The notes under the pieces are model-generated. The model saw only the letters and a list, made by a program, of their open reading frames with translations, was not told the origin of the DNA and did no database searches. A program made the translations under genes and the position numbers. From an uncultured Prevotella sp. (GTDB lineage: Bacteria; Bacteroidota; Bacteroidia; Bacteroidales; Bacteroidaceae), in assembly GCA_944319815.1 (NCBI GenBank), contig CALUEX010000002.1:62001-126000 (forward strand): a DNA stretch of 64,000 nucleotides, written 5' to 3'. Positions 45,326-55,506 of this stretch are shown piece after piece (position 1 is the stretch's first letter; every line of letters begins with the position of its first letter).

Positions 45326-47146
45326 TCAATCTTCAGACAAGTCGGCCACCATTTTACGATACATGGCATAAATATGAGTACGCGAAACATACCCACGTAA
45401 ATGTCCGTCAGTGTCAACAACAGGCAGCATGGAAGAGTCTGTGCTGTCAAAACATTTCATCACCTCCTCCATCGTGTCATTTACAGAAAGCACGGTTTCA
45501 GGCTGTGACATCAACTGATGCACCTTGAAATGATGGTAAAGCTCTGTACGAAAAACTATATGACGCAACTTGGTTATGTCTATCTCGCCCAAGAGATTGC
45601 CTGCATCGTCCAACACAGGGAGGACATTCTTATGGCTCTTACTTATTGCATGAACCAGCGAGGCCAAATCTTTGTCCGGCGAAACAGCCGTATAACTTTT
45701 ATCTATAACGCTGTCAAGGCTCATAAGAGTAAGAACGGCGCGGTCTGTATGGTGGGTTATCAACTTACCCTGGCGCGCCAAACGCATACCGTAAATACTA
45801 TGGGGCTCGAAGATTATTATTGTAAGGTAAGAGCAGATGCTCACAATCATCAACGGAATGAACATCTGGTAGCCTCCGGTAATCTCCGCTATGAGGAATA
45901 TTCCCGTAAGCGGAGCGTGCATCACGCCAGCCATGACGGCAGCCATCCCGAGAAGGGCAAAATTCTTCTCCGGCAAATAAACGCCTATTTCATAAAGGTT
46001 CCACACCCGGGCAAAAAGGAAGCCGGCAAATGCCCCGATAAAAAGCGAAGGCGCAAATGTACCGCCACACCCACCGCCACCGTTAGTTGCCGAAGTGGCG
46101 AAAACCTTGGTTAGCAGCACCATACTGATATATGGTATCAACATACCGGAGTGCCCGTAGAATGGAGAATTATTGAGGACGGCGTCCCAATCTGCCTCAG
46201 TCTTGCCACTCAATAAAATGTTAATACTGCCGTAACCCTCGCCATACAGCGACGGGAAAAGGAATATCAACGGGCTGAGTATCAGTGCACCAAGTAACAG
46301 TTTCGATACTGGCTTGCCCTTGAGGCGCGCAAACACCCCCTCGCACGCCGTCATTGTACGCATAAAATACAAACTGACAAAGCCGCCGAAAACGCCAAGC
46401 AGGATATTCGCCGGGATACGCTCCACAGGCCAAGGATTATCCAGCGTAAAAACGAACAACGACTCGCTGCCCGTAAAAATGTACGTAAAACAGGTGGCCG
46501 TGACGCTCGATATAAGGATTGGCAAGAGTGAAGCCATCGTAAGGTCAATCATAAGCACCTCCAACGTGAACACGAGTCCGGCTATCGGTGCCTTGAATAT
46601 CCCGGCGATTGCGGCTGCAGCACCGCAACCAACAAGCAGCATTAGCGTTTTATTGTCCATCTTGAACAACTGCCCAAGGTTGCTGCCTATGGCCGAACCA
46701 GTAAGCACAATGGGGGCTTCGGCGCCGACGCTACCGCCAAATCCAATCGTTATGGCCGACGCGATGACGGAGCTCCAACAGTTATGCCCTTTCAGGCGGC
46801 TGCGCTTACTGCTTATTGCGTAAAGTATGCGCGTGATGCCATGGCTTATCTCGTCCTTGACAACATAACGAACGAACAGGGACGTGATGTAAATGCCTAT
46901 CACCGGATATACGAGGTACATCCAATTGAATGTCTCATTCTCGAACCTGGAAGTGAGTATCAGCTCTATCTCCTCTATTATCCAATGCAACAGGTATGCA
47001 GCTATCGCCGCAAACAAGCCCACCAAAAAACTTAGGATAAGCGTAAACTGCTTGTCTGTCACATATTGCCCACGCAGCCTTATAACACGCTGCATGAGTG
47101 TTTGCTTGGCCTGGGTGGTATCTGTATCAATGCTTGATTGGTTCAC
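45326..47146 (-). CDS. CLC-type chloride channel/transporter with CBS domains
   Basis: 606 aa. Start is GTG 47146, with AAGGTG suitably upstream; ATG 47095 would drop 17 residues. The CLC membrane domain covers about 30-430, with the N-terminal filter region GGSVGAEAP (137-145), where the gating Glu follows an Ala instead of the usual G-x-E-G-P. Paired CBS domains (about 470-600) suggest nucleotide regulation. Direction (channel or H+ antiporter) is not clear. Confidence 0.92.
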   Translation of the reverse strand: MNQSSIDTDTTQAKQTLMQRVIRLRGQYVTDKQFTLILSFLVGLFAAIAAYLLHWIIEEIELILTSRFENETFNWMYLVYPVIGIYITSLFVRYVVKDEISHGITRILYAISSKRSRLKGHNCWSSVIASAITIGFGGSVGAEAPIVLTGSAIGSNLGQLFKMDNKTLMLLVGCGAAAAIAGIFKAPIAGLVFTLEVLMIDLTMASLLPILISSVTATCFTYIFTGSESLFVFTLDNPWPVERIPANILLGVFGGFVSLYFMRTMTACEGVFARLKGKPVSKLLLGALILSPLIFLFPSLYGEGYGSINILLSGKTEADWDAVLNNSPFYGHSGMLIPYISMVLLTKVFATSATNGGGGCGGTFAPSLFIGAFAGFLFARVWNLYEIGVYLPEKNFALLGMAAVMAGVMHAPLTGIFLIAEITGGYQMFIPLMIVSICSYLTIIIFEPHSIYGMRLARQGKLITHHTDRAVLTLMSLDSVIDKSYTAVSPDKDLASLVHAISKSHKNVLPVLDDAGNLLGEIDITKLRHIVFRTELYHHFKVHQLMSQPETVLSVNDTMEEVMKCFDSTDSSMLPVVDTDGHLRGYVSRTHIYAMYRKMVADLSED

Positions 47147-47153
47147 GCCCTTG

Positions 47154-47720
47154 TCACCTTATTATTTCCACTTCACCATTAAGCCTTATCCTTAATATCT
47201 TTGAAGGCGTATGCGGCTTCTTTTCTTGTCTACGGCTGTAACATACATAGTCAACAGAATTGATAAGTTCCTCCGAAATGTCCTTGTAATTTTCAGCCGC
47301 TGGTTGCCCACTGATATTTGCGCTTGTCGAGACTATTGGCTTTTGGAACCTGTAACACAGTTCCTTCGAGAACGGCTCGCCTGTTATACGCATCGCTATG
47401 CTTCCGTCCTCTGCTATAAGGTTCTCGGCAAGGCCCGTGGCATTGTCCAATATCACGGTTGTCGGTTGCGTAGCAAGTTCCATGACCTGCCATGCCACCT
47501 CTGGCACGTTACGCACGTAACGTTGCAGACGTGCCTCGCTATCAACGAGGCATATCAATGCCTTTGAGTCGTCCCTATGCTTTATTTTGTAAACTCGTGC
47601 CACTGCCTCAGGATTGGTAGCATCGCAACCGATACCCCAAACCGTATCCGTAGGGTAAAGGATTACGCCGCCTTGACGCATCACCTCCACCGCTTTCTTA
47701 ATGTCGTCTTGTTGATTCAT
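47154..47720 (-). CDS. L-threonylcarbamoyladenylate synthase (Sua5/YciO/YrdC)
   Basis: 188 aa, makes threonylcarbamoyl-AMP for the t6A modification of tRNAs; YrdC-only, without the Sua5 C-terminal domain. YPTDTVWGIGCDATNPEAVARVYKIKHR, then TVILDN and PIVSTSANISGQPA are family hallmarks. It is 7 bp upstream of the CLC gene and 9 bp after the ROK gene. Confidence 0.9.
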   Translation of the reverse strand: MNQQDDIKKAVEVMRQGGVILYPTDTVWGIGCDATNPEAVARVYKIKHRDDSKALICLVDSEARLQRYVRNVPEVAWQVMELATQPTTVILDNATGLAENLIAEDGSIAMRITGEPFSKELCYRFQKPIVSTSANISGQPAAENYKDISEELINSVDYVCYSRRQEKKPHTPSKILRIRLNGEVEIIR

Positions 47721-47729
47721 TTTAAGATT

Positions 47730-48716
47730 TTATTCCTGTTCCTGAATATCCCACCCTATGGCACTTGCGCCAAGCACTGCGGCCGAAGAACCATCAAGGC
47801 CACTGATTAGGAATTGCGCCTTGCCCTTAAAAATGCTGAACACGTGGGCGTCATAGCTCCGCTTTATCGGCTCCATAAGCAAATCGCCTGCCTTCGTAAG
47901 CCCGCCAAAGAATATGAACGCCTCCGGTGACGAGAATGCGGCGAAATCGGCGCAGGCTTCACCGAGCATTTCACCCGTAAACTCATAAACGCGCCTTGCA
48001 AGCTCATCACCCTTGCCGGCAGCTATCGACACGTCGAGCGATGTTATGTCTTCAGGCTTAATGTCACGCAACAACGACGGAGAACTCGTGGTTGACAAAA
48101 ATTCACGGGCCGTGCGTGCAACGCCCGTAGCCGAACAGTATGCCTCAAGGCATCCCGTGCGCCCGCACCCACACGAACGTCCGTTTTCACGACGCATGAT
48201 AACATGGCCAAGCTCTCCGGCAAAACCGTCGCAGCCATACACCAGCTGCCCATTTACCACGATGCCCGAGCCAACCCCCGTGCCAAGCGTCAGCATGATA
48301 AAATTCTTCATGCCGCGCGCCACGCCGTAAGCCATTTCACCTATGGCCGCCGCGTTCGCGTCATTGGTTATAGCCACTGGGATGCCTAACTTCTTCTTGA
48401 ACATCTCCGCCAACGGGACACAACACTCATGCCCCCAAACAATGTTAGGCGCGTATTCTATCGTTCCGCGATAAAAGTTGGCATTAGGCGCACCTATACC
48501 CATCGCCTTAATCTTGTCGATGCCGCCTACTTGGTCTATTATTATCCGCAACGCTTCAACCGAAGCGTCAACATAGTCGTCAACATTAGCGTAATTTTGT
48601 GTTTTTATGGCCGTCGTGGCTTTGATGTCGCCACGGCTGTCAACTATTCCGAATACTGAGTTGGTACCGCCAAGGTCAAGTCCTATGACGTATGGCTTTA
48701 AGATTTGAGGTGTCAT
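47730..48716 (-). CDS. ROK-family sugar kinase
   Basis: 328 aa from ATG 48716. YVIGLDLGGTNSVFGIVDSRG contains the phosphate-1 motif; the ROK zinc site is CGCGRTGCLEAYCS, and GTGVGSGIVVNGQLVYG and IMRREN complete it. Probably a glucokinase. A longer frame from GTG 48911 adds 65 basic, low-complexity residues that look like leader. Confidence 0.93.
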   Translation of the reverse strand: MTPQILKPYVIGLDLGGTNSVFGIVDSRGDIKATTAIKTQNYANVDDYVDASVEALRIIIDQVGGIDKIKAMGIGAPNANFYRGTIEYAPNIVWGHECCVPLAEMFKKKLGIPVAITNDANAAAIGEMAYGVARGMKNFIMLTLGTGVGSGIVVNGQLVYGCDGFAGELGHVIMRRENGRSCGCGRTGCLEAYCSATGVARTAREFLSTTSSPSLLRDIKPEDITSLDVSIAAGKGDELARRVYEFTGEMLGEACADFAAFSSPEAFIFFGGLTKAGDLLMEPIKRSYDAHVFSIFKGKAQFLISGLDGSSAAVLGASAIGWDIQEQE

Positions 48717-49091
48717 GATATTTTTATTTTTGTCATAAAATGTTCGTCGGCTCACCCCGTTGGCTGAATTATCCTTGCCTCCCTGCGGCTGACGCTTACG
48801 GTCTGTTGCATTACGGCGGTTTTTGCTTATACGGTTTCCGCCTGCTGCCGACAGGTTTGCAATAAGCATCCTTTTATCGTGTGAAAGGTTATCTTTCAAG
48901 AGGCGAAACACCGTATATCGCAGGCCGGAAGGGCAACTTTTGGAACTGTAACCATAGCCGTGCGGCCCATAATAATCCCGCCAACGAGACTTGGCTCAAT
49001 AGTTGCAAAGGTATCAAAAATCCGATACACGGCAAAGTTTTACCAATAAAATTTGTTTCTTTCATAAAAAAATGGCAATTTTGCAGTCGCT
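48717..49091. other. 375-bp divergent control region
   Basis: Between the ROK gene (minus) and a LysE gene (plus). A TACCTTTG -7 box on the minus strand at 49016-49023 implies a 300-nt leader for ROK. No clear ORF or terminator. Confidence 0.55.
49016..49023 (-). promoter_or_regulatory. -7 box, ROK-Sua5-CLC unit
   Basis: TACCTTTG on the minus strand, 300 bp from the ROK ATG. Confidence 0.5.
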
Positions 49092-49763
49092 ATGCCGTTT
49101 CAGTTTCATTTAGACATACTTGACTGGATATTCAAGGGAGTGCTTATAGGCATTGTGGCTTCCGCCCCAATGGGGCCGGTCGGCGTGTTGTGCATCCAAA
49201 GGACATTGAACAAAGGCCGATGGTACGGTTTTGTCACAGGCATCGGCGCTACCATAAGCGATTTCATCTACGCCCTGATAACAGGTTTCGGCATGAGTTT
49301 CGTGATGAACCTGATAAGCAATAACCACAACCGCCTGATTTTACAGATAAGCGGCAGCATCATGCTTATGGCATTCGGGATATATTGCTTCCGGTCAGAC
49401 CCCACGAAGAAAATCCACATAAGCGGTAAAAACAAGAAAGGCACCCTGGTGCACAACGGTGTAACGGCCTTCCTTGTCACCTTCTCAAACCCATTAATCA
49501 TATTCCTCTTCATGGCGGCATTCGCCCAGTTCGCCTTCATTGTGCCAAAGCACCCGCTACATATATGCGTAGGCTATTTCAGCATAATATGCGGTGCCCT
49601 GCTGTGGTGGTTCGGCCTGACATGGCTGATAGATAAGGTGAGGAACAAGTTTGACAACAGCGGCATTGTCATAATCAACAAGATAATAGGTAGCATCGTC
49701 ATAATTTTTTCTCTGCTTGTACTCATAGGCACGGTGTTCAACCTCTATACGTTTCATTATTAG
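49092..49763 (+). CDS. LysE-family amino-acid exporter
   Basis: 223 aa inner-membrane protein with six hydrophobic segments. The N-terminal GIVASAPMGPVGVLCIQRTLNKG is the family signature, and GFVTGIGATISDFIYALI with TFSNPLIIFLFMAAF follows. The substrate cannot be told. Single gene with a short upstream region. Confidence 0.92.
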   Translation: MPFQFHLDILDWIFKGVLIGIVASAPMGPVGVLCIQRTLNKGRWYGFVTGIGATISDFIYALITGFGMSFVMNLISNNHNRLILQISGSIMLMAFGIYCFRSDPTKKIHISGKNKKGTLVHNGVTAFLVTFSNPLIIFLFMAAFAQFAFIVPKHPLHICVGYFSIICGALLWWFGLTWLIDKVRNKFDNSGIVIINKIIGSIVIIFSLLVLIGTVFNLYTFHY

Positions 49764-49862
49764 CAAACAGGCGTTTGCGGCGGCAAGCGGCCAAGATGCG
49801 TCTAACCTTGGCACACATCTGCAGCTTGCCGGCTCATAAAGCGTGCGCAAAAAACATTAACA

Positions 49863-50405
49863 ATGTACATATCACAAGAATTAAGGAAAAAAAGCATTGC
49901 CGAATATCTTATTTATATGTGGCAGGTTGAAGACATCATCAGGGCCTATGGATGCAACCTTGGCAGAATACGCCGCGAGTATATCGACAAGTTTGACTAT
50001 ACTGACGAGCAAAAGGACGAAATGGCTGACTGGTACGGTAACCTCGTAAGGATGATGAACCAAGAGGGATGCCGCGAAAGGGGACATTTACAGATAAACA
50101 AGATTGTAATGCAGCAATTAACGGAACTTAACGCCCAACTGCTGCAAAGTACAAAGTACCCATTTTACAACAGCGAATATTACAAGGTGCTCCCGTTCAT
50201 TGTCGAATTGCGCCGACGCGGAGCCAACAATGAAGAAAACGAGATTGAGACGTGCTTTAACGCGCTTTACGGCGTAATGATGCTACGTTTGCAAAAAAAG
50301 AAAATCAGCCCTGATACCGAACACGCCATAAAGGAAATTACGACCTTTATCGGAATGTTGTCTGATTATTACATGAAGGACAAGGAAGAACCGCTCGAAT
50401 TTTAG
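49863..50405 (+). CDS. DUF4924 family protein
   Basis: 180 aa, soluble, predicted mostly helical. SQELRKKSIAEYLIYMWQVEDIIRAYGCNL is the family N-terminus; function unknown; found across Bacteroidales. It is 71 bp upstream of rfbD and probably in one unit with it. Confidence 0.85.
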   Translation: MYISQELRKKSIAEYLIYMWQVEDIIRAYGCNLGRIRREYIDKFDYTDEQKDEMADWYGNLVRMMNQEGCRERGHLQINKIVMQQLTELNAQLLQSTKYPFYNSEYYKVLPFIVELRRRGANNEENEIETCFNALYGVMMLRLQKKKISPDTEHAIKEITTFIGMLSDYYMKDKEEPLEF

Positions 50406-50476
50406 AATGCAGGAAAACGGGGCTCCACATTTGTGTGTTACCGCAAACTTGTCGTCATAACCATAAAACCGCAATT

Positions 50477-51334
50477 ATGAACATACTAATCACTGGCTGC
50501 AACGGCCAACTGGGCAGCGAAATCAGGCTGCTTGAAAACAACTATCCACAATACACCTTCTTCAACACAGACAAAGACGAGCTTGACATAACCAACCAGT
50601 TAGCCGTCAACGACTTCATCAACCGCCACGAGATTGACGGCGTAGTGAACTGTGCAGCCTATACGGCCGTGGACAAGGCCGAAACCAACCAGAAACTTTG
50701 CACAGCCCTAAACACCGAAGCCCCGGCCTATTTAGCCGCAGCCATAGACAAACGTGAAGGATGGATTGTACAAGTCTCTACGGACTATGTGTTCAATGGA
50801 AAAAAGTTCACGCCATACATAGAAACAGACACGCCCTGTCCTGATAGCGTGTACGGCAGCACAAAACTGGCTGGCGAGTTCGGCGTAGGCAAGTTCTGCA
50901 AGCGTGCGATGATTATACGCACGGCTTGGCTTTACTCTACATTCGGAAACAATTTCGTAAAGACAATGCTGCGCCTTGGAAGCGAAAGAGAGGAAATAGG
51001 CGTTGTGTTCGACCAAATTGGCACACCGACCTATGCCCACGACCTCGCCGTAACGATATTGACAGCCGTTGAAAATGGAGTGAAGCCCGGTGTCTACCAC
51101 TATTCCAACGAGGGTGTTTGCAGTTGGTATGACTTCACAAAGGCCATCCACCGCATAGCCGGCATAACGAGCTGCCACGTCAAGCCGCTGCACACCGCCG
51201 AATACCCTACGGCTGCGAAACGCCCTGCATACAGCGTGCTTGACAAGACAAAAATCAAGGAGACATACGGTATGGAAATCCCATATTGGGAGGACAGCCT
51301 CGCAAAGTGCATCAAGTCGTTAGCTGGTAAGTGA
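50477..51334 (+). CDS. rfbD: dTDP-4-dehydrorhamnose reductase
   Basis: Last step of dTDP-L-rhamnose synthesis. 285 aa from ATG 50477; a longer frame upstream is unlikely. [10 protein letters not shown] binds [20 protein letters not shown] follows, and the Y-x3-K catalytic pair lies in [12 protein letters not shown]. The rest of the rml set is not here. The gene ends 4 bp after a GTG that opens the prfC frame. Confidence 0.94.
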   Translation: MNILITGCNGQLGSEIRLLENNYPQYTFFNTDKDELDITNQLAVNDFINRHEIDGVVNCAAYTAVDKAETNQKLCTALNTEAPAYLAAAIDKREGWIVQVSTDYVFNGKKFTPYIETDTPCPDSVYGSTKLAGEFGVGKFCKRAMIIRTAWLYSTFGNNFVKTMLRLGSEREEIGVVFDQIGTPTYAHDLAVTILTAVENGVKPGVYHYSNEGVCSWYDFTKAIHRIAGITSCHVKPLHTAEYPTAAKRPAYSVLDKTKIKETYGMEIPYWEDSLAKCIKSLAGK

Positions 51335-51384
51335 ACGAGGGACAAGCAGACAAGGGAAAAGCCACAAACAGAAATACAAGACCA

Positions 51385-52953
51385 ATGAATAAAGAAATAG
51401 AAAGACGGCGAACATTCGCCATAATATCACACCCTGACGCCGGAAAGACAACACTTACGGAGAAATTCCTACTGTTCGGAGGACAAATCCAAGTAGCCGG
51501 TGCTGTCAAGAACAACAAGATACGCAAGACGGCCACGTCTGACTGGATGGACATCGAGAAACAGCGCGGAATATCAGTGTCAACATCGGTAATGGAGTTT
51601 GACTATGAGGGATACAAGGTCAACATCCTCGACACCCCCGGCCACCAGGACTTTGCAGAAGACACCTACCGCACACTGACTGCCGTAGACTCGGCCATAA
51701 TCGTTGTTGACGGGGCTAAAGGCGTCGAGGCACAGACACGCAAACTAATGAACGTCTGCCGTATGCGCTCCACGCCTGTCATCATCTTCATCAACAAGAT
51801 GGACCGTGAGGGACGTGACCCTTTCGACCTTCTCGACGAACTTGAACAGGAGCTTGAAATCAAAGTGCGCCCACTATCGTGGCCTATCAACCAAGGTGCC
51901 AAGTTCAAGGGGGTGTACAACATTTACGAGAACAAGCTCGACTTGTTCACCCCGGACAAACAACGTGTCACCGAAAAAGTTGAAGTTGACATTGCCAGCA
52001 ACGAGCTTGAGGCCCGTGTGGGTGAAGCCGATGCCGCGAAGCTGCGCGACGACCTTGAACTTGTAGACGGCGTTTATCCCGAGTTCAGTGTTGACGATTA
52101 CCGCGAGGCAAAAGTAGCCCCGGTCTTTTTCGGAAGCGCACTTAACAACTTCGGAGTGCAGGAACTCTTAAACTGCTTTGTCAAAATAGCCCCCAGCCCG
52201 CGGGCCACTAAGGCAGAGGAGCGCATGGTAGAGCCGGAGGAACCCAAATTTACCGGATTCATATTCAAGATTACGGCCAACATCGACCCCAACCACCGTT
52301 CGTGCATAGCCTTCTGCAAGGTTTGCAGCGGCAAGTTCGAGCGCAACCATCCCTATCTGCACGTGCGCCTCGGCAAGACAGTGCGCTTCTCGTCGCCAAC
52401 GCAGTTCATGGCGCAGCGCAAGAGCACCATCGAGGAGGCTTGGCCGGGCGACATCGTGGGCCTGCCCGACAACGGCATATTCAAAATCGGCGACACGCTC
52501 ACTGACGGCGAACAGCTCCACTTCCGCGGATTGCCGTCGTTCTCGCCCGAGATGTTCAAGTATATCGAGAACGACGACCCCATGAAGGCGAAACAGCTGG
52601 CTAAGGGCATAGACCAGCTGATGGACGAGGGCGTGGCGCAGATGTTCGTCAACCAGTTCAATGGGCGGAAGATTATCGGAACAGTAGGACAACTTCAGTT
52701 CGAGGTTATCCAGTATCGCCTTGAGAACGAGTACAACGCAAAATGCCGTTGGGAACCTGTCCATCTGTACAAGGCTTGCTGGATTGACTCCGACGACCCT
52801 GCAGAGCTTGAATCGTTCAAGAAACGTAAATACCAGTATATGGCAAAGGACAAGGACGGCCGCGACGTATTCCTTGCAGACAGCGGATACGTGCTCCAGA
52901 TGGCGCAACAAGACTTCAAGCACATCCGCTTCCACTTCACCAGCGAGTTTTGA
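51385..52953 (+). CDS. prfC: peptide chain release factor 3
   Basis: GTPase that recycles RF1/RF2. 522 aa from ATG 51385; GTG 51331 would add 18 residues overlapping rfbD. G1 is [10 protein letters not shown]2 region [11 protein letters not shown]3 DTPGHQDF, G4 NKMDREG. Domains II and III follow ([35 protein letters not shown]). Complete. Confidence 0.96.
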   Translation: MNKEIERRRTFAIISHPDAGKTTLTEKFLLFGGQIQVAGAVKNNKIRKTATSDWMDIEKQRGISVSTSVMEFDYEGYKVNILDTPGHQDFAEDTYRTLTAVDSAIIVVDGAKGVEAQTRKLMNVCRMRSTPVIIFINKMDREGRDPFDLLDELEQELEIKVRPLSWPINQGAKFKGVYNIYENKLDLFTPDKQRVTEKVEVDIASNELEARVGEADAAKLRDDLELVDGVYPEFSVDDYREAKVAPVFFGSALNNFGVQELLNCFVKIAPSPRATKAEERMVEPEEPKFTGFIFKITANIDPNHRSCIAFCKVCSGKFERNHPYLHVRLGKTVRFSSPTQFMAQRKSTIEEAWPGDIVGLPDNGIFKIGDTLTDGEQLHFRGLPSFSPEMFKYIENDDPMKAKQLAKGIDQLMDEGVAQMFVNQFNGRKIIGTVGQLQFEVIQYRLENEYNAKCRWEPVHLYKACWIDSDDPAELESFKKRKYQYMAKDKDGRDVFLADSGYVLQMAQQDFKHIRFHFTSEF

Positions 52954-53412
52954 CGCTTAAACACGGATGCCATTTGTATATGTTTTTAGCGGAAAACTTG
53001 GCAAGGTGTCAAACATTCAATGCTCGTGTTTTTCATCAAAATAGAACTAAGTAAAACATAAAAACGACCTTTAAGCGTGCTGTTCACGGTCTTTCTGATG
53101 CCAAAAGGCCATGAACGACACACCTAAAGGCCGCCAAAGAGGACAAAGAAGGCCGTCAAGTCGAGTTGACTTGACGGCCTTTTCCATTCAAGAAGACGGT
53201 CTTTTAACAATGAAAAGGCCACAAAACGGAAGACTAAAAGGCGTTGCGGCTGCACGCATAAAGCAAATTCGGCAATATAACACTGTTGACCAGCGACTTA
53301 CGATTGCACACTTTTCCCTCCCGTATTTTCAGCCGATGGATAATTCTTTCAGGCCGACGGCCTTCTCTGCATTCAACAAAATCCAAAAAGAAAGCAAAAA
53401 GGCACTACTGGC
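52954..53412. other. 459-bp gene-free region downstream of prfC
   Basis: No credible coding frame. The hairpin at 53147-53183 is the only strong structure. Confidence 0.6.
53147..53183 (+). terminator. hairpin terminator downstream of prfC
   Basis: AAGGCCGTCAAGTC / GACTTGACGGCCTT with a 5-nt loop, then TTT. It sits about 200 bp past prfC. Confidence 0.65.
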
Positions 53413-54270
53413 TTACATTCCGCTCAGCCGTACAATCCTCATCCCCGTCATGGTGCGTTGCCGCTGCAAATAACGGTAAAGCGTCATAGGTTCCTCCACC
53501 ACCTTGTGCCTAAGGCTCGACGCATTGAGCAAATGAAGCCCGTCGGCGTGCCATACGGCAAAGCCTATGTGCTGGATGTCAAGGCCCTTGAGCGATGTGG
53601 TAAGGGCTATTATGTCGCCGTCTTTCACGACCTTGCGCATCAGCTCCGTGTTACCGACTAACGACTTTGGCACATACCTGTACGACACCTTGTTCAATTC
53701 ACGCTCGGTAGCTGCGATTACGGGCACGTATTCGGGGTTTTCGGCCAGCATCTTGTACTTGCTTGGATACGTTGACATATAATACACGGCGATTTTCTGC
53801 ACCGCCGTGAACGGCGGATTTGGCGACTGCACCTCACTGCATATCCCCTTGGCCGTGTTGTCAGCTATCCAGTCGGTAAAATAATGAAGACGTTTTGTGT
53901 AATGAGGTGTTGCTCCGCCGCGGTAACGTATCTTGCAAAGATTGTCGCAGAATGCCTTGAACGTATATGCCTTTTGCCTCATGCAAAGGGCCAGCGCCAC
54001 CACGTTTTCCACGTAAGTGGTACAGTCGAGCTGGCGCAGGTTGACCACGAGTTTTTCCGTCCTGTTCACCTCCAGAGTATGGGCGACATACGGCAAGCCT
54101 TTAAGCTGGCGCGCAAAGTAAATGACGATGTTCGTGCCAGACGGCTGGCGGCGCGCTCCTTCGAGAAGCTCCACGACCTTGAGGCTGTCTGATTTGTTGT
54201 ACTGCACGTCATAAGCAGAAGCGAACGAAAGTCCGAACAACATGAAGAAGGATATAATAAAAAGTCTCAT
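53413..54270 (-). CDS. DUF1460 protein, cell-wall amidase-like
   Basis: 285 aa secreted protein with signal peptide (about 1-19, FGLSFASA). DUF1460 is an NlpC/P60-like fold; the Cys nucleophile is expected in LRQLDCTTYVENVVALAL. VSYRYVPKSLV and QHIGFAVWHADGLHLLNASS follow, and the latter contains the catalytic His. Likely role: cleavage of peptide stems in murein fragments. Confidence 0.87.
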   Translation of the reverse strand: MRLFIISFFMLFGLSFASAYDVQYNKSDSLKVVELLEGARRQPSGTNIVIYFARQLKGLPYVAHTLEVNRTEKLVVNLRQLDCTTYVENVVALALCMRQKAYTFKAFCDNLCKIRYRGGATPHYTKRLHYFTDWIADNTAKGICSEVQSPNPPFTAVQKIAVYYMSTYPSKYKMLAENPEYVPVIAATERELNKVSYRYVPKSLVGNTELMRKVVKDGDIIALTTSLKGLDIQHIGFAVWHADGLHLLNASSLRHKVVEEPMTLYRYLQRQRTMTGMRIVRLSGM

Positions 54271-54342
54271 TGCTGTTGCTTGTTATGGGATTTTACGGTT
54301 ATCTTGGTTGCCGTTTCATTCAGTTTTAACGCAAGCCGTCAC

Positions 54343-55326
54343 TTAAAACTTTCCGAGAATGCGGTCCATCACCCAGTTGACGGGAGTAGCCGACACGCTC
54401 GTGCATGAACAAGCCCCGAAGCCCTGCAAGTCTTCAATCACGGTCTTGATGAGCGGCAGCTGCACGTATGGCGGGTTCGGCACGGTAATGCTCGTTGTGC
54501 CCTCGCTCGTAACGAGCCGTATCGGGTCATAATTAAATACGGAGAAGCATATCATGCCCTTGTCGCCCACAATCTCTATTATATCCTCCTTGGCCGACTT
54601 ATGCCCCGCGAAACACCATGAACCGCTGCCCGTCAGTCCGCTTTCAAAACGGAAACACGCACTGACCGTATCCTCGGCAGCGTAAAGCCCGGCACGATTG
54701 GCGCACATACCCTCGGCCTCGGTTATCACGCCGAAGAGGTCTTGCAGCAAATCAAGTTGGTGAGCCGCCAAGTCATAGAAGTATCCCCCACCTGCAATGT
54801 CCGGCTGTAGCCGCCACGGCAAGCTGCCGGCCGAGGGATAGTCCTCGTCGCGCGGAGGGCACGAGAAACGCACCTGTACGTTCATCACACGCCCTATAGT
54901 CCTTTGGGCGATAATGTCTTTCACTTTCTTGAAATACGGGAGGTACCGCCTATAATAAGCAACAAAACACGGCACGCCCGTCTGCTCGCTCACGTGGTTT
55001 ACCCTTGCGCAGTCGTCGTAATTGGCAGCCAGCGGCTTTTCGACATACACCGGCTTGCCGGCCCGCATCGACATGATTGCAAACGTGGCATGGCTCGACG
55101 GTGGTGTAGCCACATACACAGCGTTGACATTGGGGTCGTCAATGAGTTCTTGGGCATCGGTGTACCACTTTTTCACGTTGTGGCGCATGGCGTATGAGCG
55201 TGCCTTCTCCGCGCTACGGCTCATCACCGCCACCACCTCAGAGCCTTCCACCTCGTTGAAAGCCGGGCCCGACTTCTTTTCAGTAACTTCACCACAACCT
55301 ATAAATCCCCATTTCAGTAACTTCAT
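54343..55326 (-). CDS. Gfo/Idh/MocA-family oxidoreductase
   Basis: 327 aa NAD(P)-dependent sugar oxidoreductase. LKWGFIGCGEVTEKKSGPAF is the N-terminal nucleotide-binding turn; NAVYVATPPSSHA and VYVEKPLAANYDD (EKP with the conserved Lys) and GGYFYDLAAHQLDLLQDLFG (active-site His) are all present. Substrate unknown. Divergent from the next gene. Confidence 0.93.
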   Translation of the reverse strand: MKLLKWGFIGCGEVTEKKSGPAFNEVEGSEVVAVMSRSAEKARSYAMRHNVKKWYTDAQELIDDPNVNAVYVATPPSSHATFAIMSMRAGKPVYVEKPLAANYDDCARVNHVSEQTGVPCFVAYYRRYLPYFKKVKDIIAQRTIGRVMNVQVRFSCPPRDEDYPSAGSLPWRLQPDIAGGGYFYDLAAHQLDLLQDLFGVITEAEGMCANRAGLYAAEDTVSACFRFESGLTGSGSWCFAGHKSAKEDIIEIVGDKGMICFSVFNYDPIRLVTSEGTTSITVPNPPYVQLPLIKTVIEDLQGFGACSCTSVSATPVNWVMDRILGKF

Positions 55327-55411
55327 AATCTCCGTTTATTTTTAAATTAAAAACAGGTTGTACCATACAGCGAAGCCAACGACACAGCCTGTGGCACAAC
55401 GTCTTTTGGCG

Positions 55412-55419
55412 CAAAGTTA
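55412..55419 (-). promoter_or_regulatory. -7 box of the Gfo/Idh/MocA gene
   Basis: TAACTTTG on the minus strand, 86 bp before the ATG. Confidence 0.5.
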
Positions 55420-55464
55420 GCAATTTTTATCCATACGATGGTTTCATTTTACATTTTATATTGT

Positions 55465-55472
55465 TACCTTTG
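55465..55472 (+). promoter_or_regulatory. -7 box of the membrane protein-hisB unit
   Basis: TACCTTTG. It lies between ATG 55438 and ATG 55507 and so supports 55507 as the start. Confidence 0.6.
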
Positions 55473-55506
55473 CATTATAAACACATTATATATTAAACAA
55501 ATTGGT

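Noticed and set aside
53111..53473. 120-codon plus-strand ORF downstream of prfC
   Set aside because: Includes the terminator hairpin at 53147-53183 and runs into the DUF1460 gene; composition unlike neighbours.
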